A stretch of 6,490 bases of DNA, taken from the NCBI GenBank assembly GCA_964585305.1, contig CAZPDM010000130.1, positions 1 to 6,490 of the forward strand. The letters are read 5' to 3'. This stretch comes from CAZPDM01 sp964585305. Lineage in GTDB: Bacteria; Planctomycetota; Uabimicrobiia; Uabimicrobiales; JABWCH01. Each line of letters starts with the position of its first letter. Within the stretch, counting starts at the first letter, position 1. The translations under genes and the position numbers were made by a program. The notes below the pieces were generated by a model. It was not told where the DNA came from. It made no database searches and saw nothing but the letters and a program-made list of their open reading frames with translations. Shown here in pieces: positions 5,672 to 6,490 of this stretch.

Positions 5672-6487
5672 ATGCGCAAAAAAAAGAAAAACAGTGAACG
5701 ATTACATCAATTTCAGCAAGAATGCAAAACTTTTTCTCAACCAAGTAACCAACAGAATACACAAAACAGCCTAAACATTCAACTTTATCCAAATATTTCA
5801 AACCATCATTCTATACCCCAACAAAATTCGCAAAATAAACAAGCTACACCAAACACCCAACAAAATTCGCAAAATAAGCAAGCTACTGAAAACACACCAA
5901 ATTGCCAATCTTTACAAAATAACTATTCCACACAAAGAAAACAATCCACAACGAATAATTCTAATAACCAATACATTGTAAAAAAACTCTCTACTTGTTC
6001 CTATTGCATTCTTGAATATCTACTGTCAAAACAAATGCGATCACTGTCTAGAATACAACTCCGTTCTCTTTCAAAAAATCAGATTATTTCAAAAGCACAA
6101 CCTACAAAATCCCACCGTGCAACAATAGAAGAAATTTGCAAAAATTGCAATAAAGAATGCTTGCTTAAAAGAATAGCCATGAATTGCTGTAACGACCGTT
6201 ACTTACTCCAAATGGGGTGCATTGAGATATTTAAATTCGACATGGGAAAAAAACAACATAGAAGCATTGATTGGGAAGAAGCCATTATCGCCTGGACACA
6301 ACAACACAGCGGAGATAATTATACCTATGCCGCCAGATTCGAGGAAATCTGGAAGAGTCGGATCAATCTTACCCAACTCGGCATTTATAAAATTGTAGTC
6401 TCTTCCCCAGATACATACTCAAAAGCTATTGCGTTATTTAAAATACTGGATGAAGAAGAAAAAACAAGACATGCAATTGGGCTGTAA
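5672..6487 (+). CDS. Q/N-rich, cysteine-containing protein of unknown function
   Basis: 271 residues; the family is not recognised. After a basic start (MRKKKK), residues 21-100 are extremely Q/N-rich: by count 18 Gln and 19 Asn in 80 residues, with a 13-residue tandem duplication (50-75), so this half should be disordered and prion-like in composition. The second half looks folded. A cysteine cluster, CSYC (109-112), CKNCNKEC (156-163), CC (172-173) and C183, suggests a zinc or iron-sulfur site, although no named motif fits. The last 80 residues (about 190-271) read as a mixed helical domain with WEEAIIAW and an acidic ILDEEE segment. The start is supported by AGGA at 5661-5664, seven bases before the ATG. 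It is the last operon gene seen, 97 bases after the VWA gene, and ends three bases before the window edge, so further genes cannot be excluded. The 5575-5671 gap holds only a weak 7-bp stem. Confidence 0.82.
   Translation: MRKKKKNSERLHQFQQECKTFSQPSNQQNTQNSLNIQLYPNISNHHSIPQQNSQNKQATPNTQQNSQNKQATENTPNCQSLQNNYSTQRKQSTTNNSNNQYIVKKLSTCSYCILEYLLSKQMRSLSRIQLRSLSKNQIISKAQPTKSHRATIEEICKNCNKECLLKRIAMNCCNDRYLLQMGCIEIFKFDMGKKQHRSIDWEEAIIAWTQQHSGDNYTYAARFEEIWKSRINLTQLGIYKIVVSSPDTYSKAIALFKILDEEEKTRHAIGL
5819..5896 (+). repeat. 39-bp tandem duplication in the Q/N-rich segment
   Basis: Two adjacent 13-codon units (residues 50-62 and 63-75) read QQNSQNKQATPNT and QQNSQNKQATENT. The DNA copies are nearly identical over the first ten codons, which points to recent duplication or continuing repeat exchange. 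Confidence 0.85.
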
Positions 6488-6490
6488 AAA

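Overview
AT-rich bacterial DNA (roughly 30% GC by eye) that looks like an accessory island. The taxon cannot be fixed from the sequence. The host should carry RpoN (sigma-54), because the window contains both a sigma-54 activator gene and a matching -24/-12 promoter. A low-GC Gram-negative lineage is plausible, but that is only inference.

Layout. Positions 1-513 (minus strand) hold the N-terminal 171 residues of a sigma-54-dependent AAA+ activator that has no N-terminal sensor domain; the gene runs off the left edge. A 303-bp divergent intergenic region (514-816) holds, in order, two exact 20-bp direct repeats spaced 32 bp apart (candidate activator sites), a very long A/T-flanked hairpin, and a -24/-12 promoter pointing right. 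Four plus-strand genes follow, close together and on the same strand: a MoxR-type AAA+ ATPase (817-2499), an unrecognised, probably alpha-helical protein (best start 2559, ending 3941), a two-domain protein joining an HExxH zincin-like domain to a VWA-like domain with an intact MIDAS motif (4015-5574; DUF2201-type), and a protein with a Q/N-rich N-terminal half and clustered cysteines (5672-6487). Compact hairpins sit in the first two gaps between these genes.

Working model (inference). MoxR ATPases commonly act with VWA-domain partners to remodel target proteins. Here the partner also carries a metallopeptidase-like domain, and two further uncharacterised proteins travel with the pair. The operon appears to be gated by a dedicated sigma-54 activator, so it would be silent until a signal acts on that activator, a regulatory logic like that of rtcBA under RtcR. 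A stress-response or biological-conflict role is reasonable but unproven. No mobile element, RNA gene of a known family, or CRISPR array was seen.
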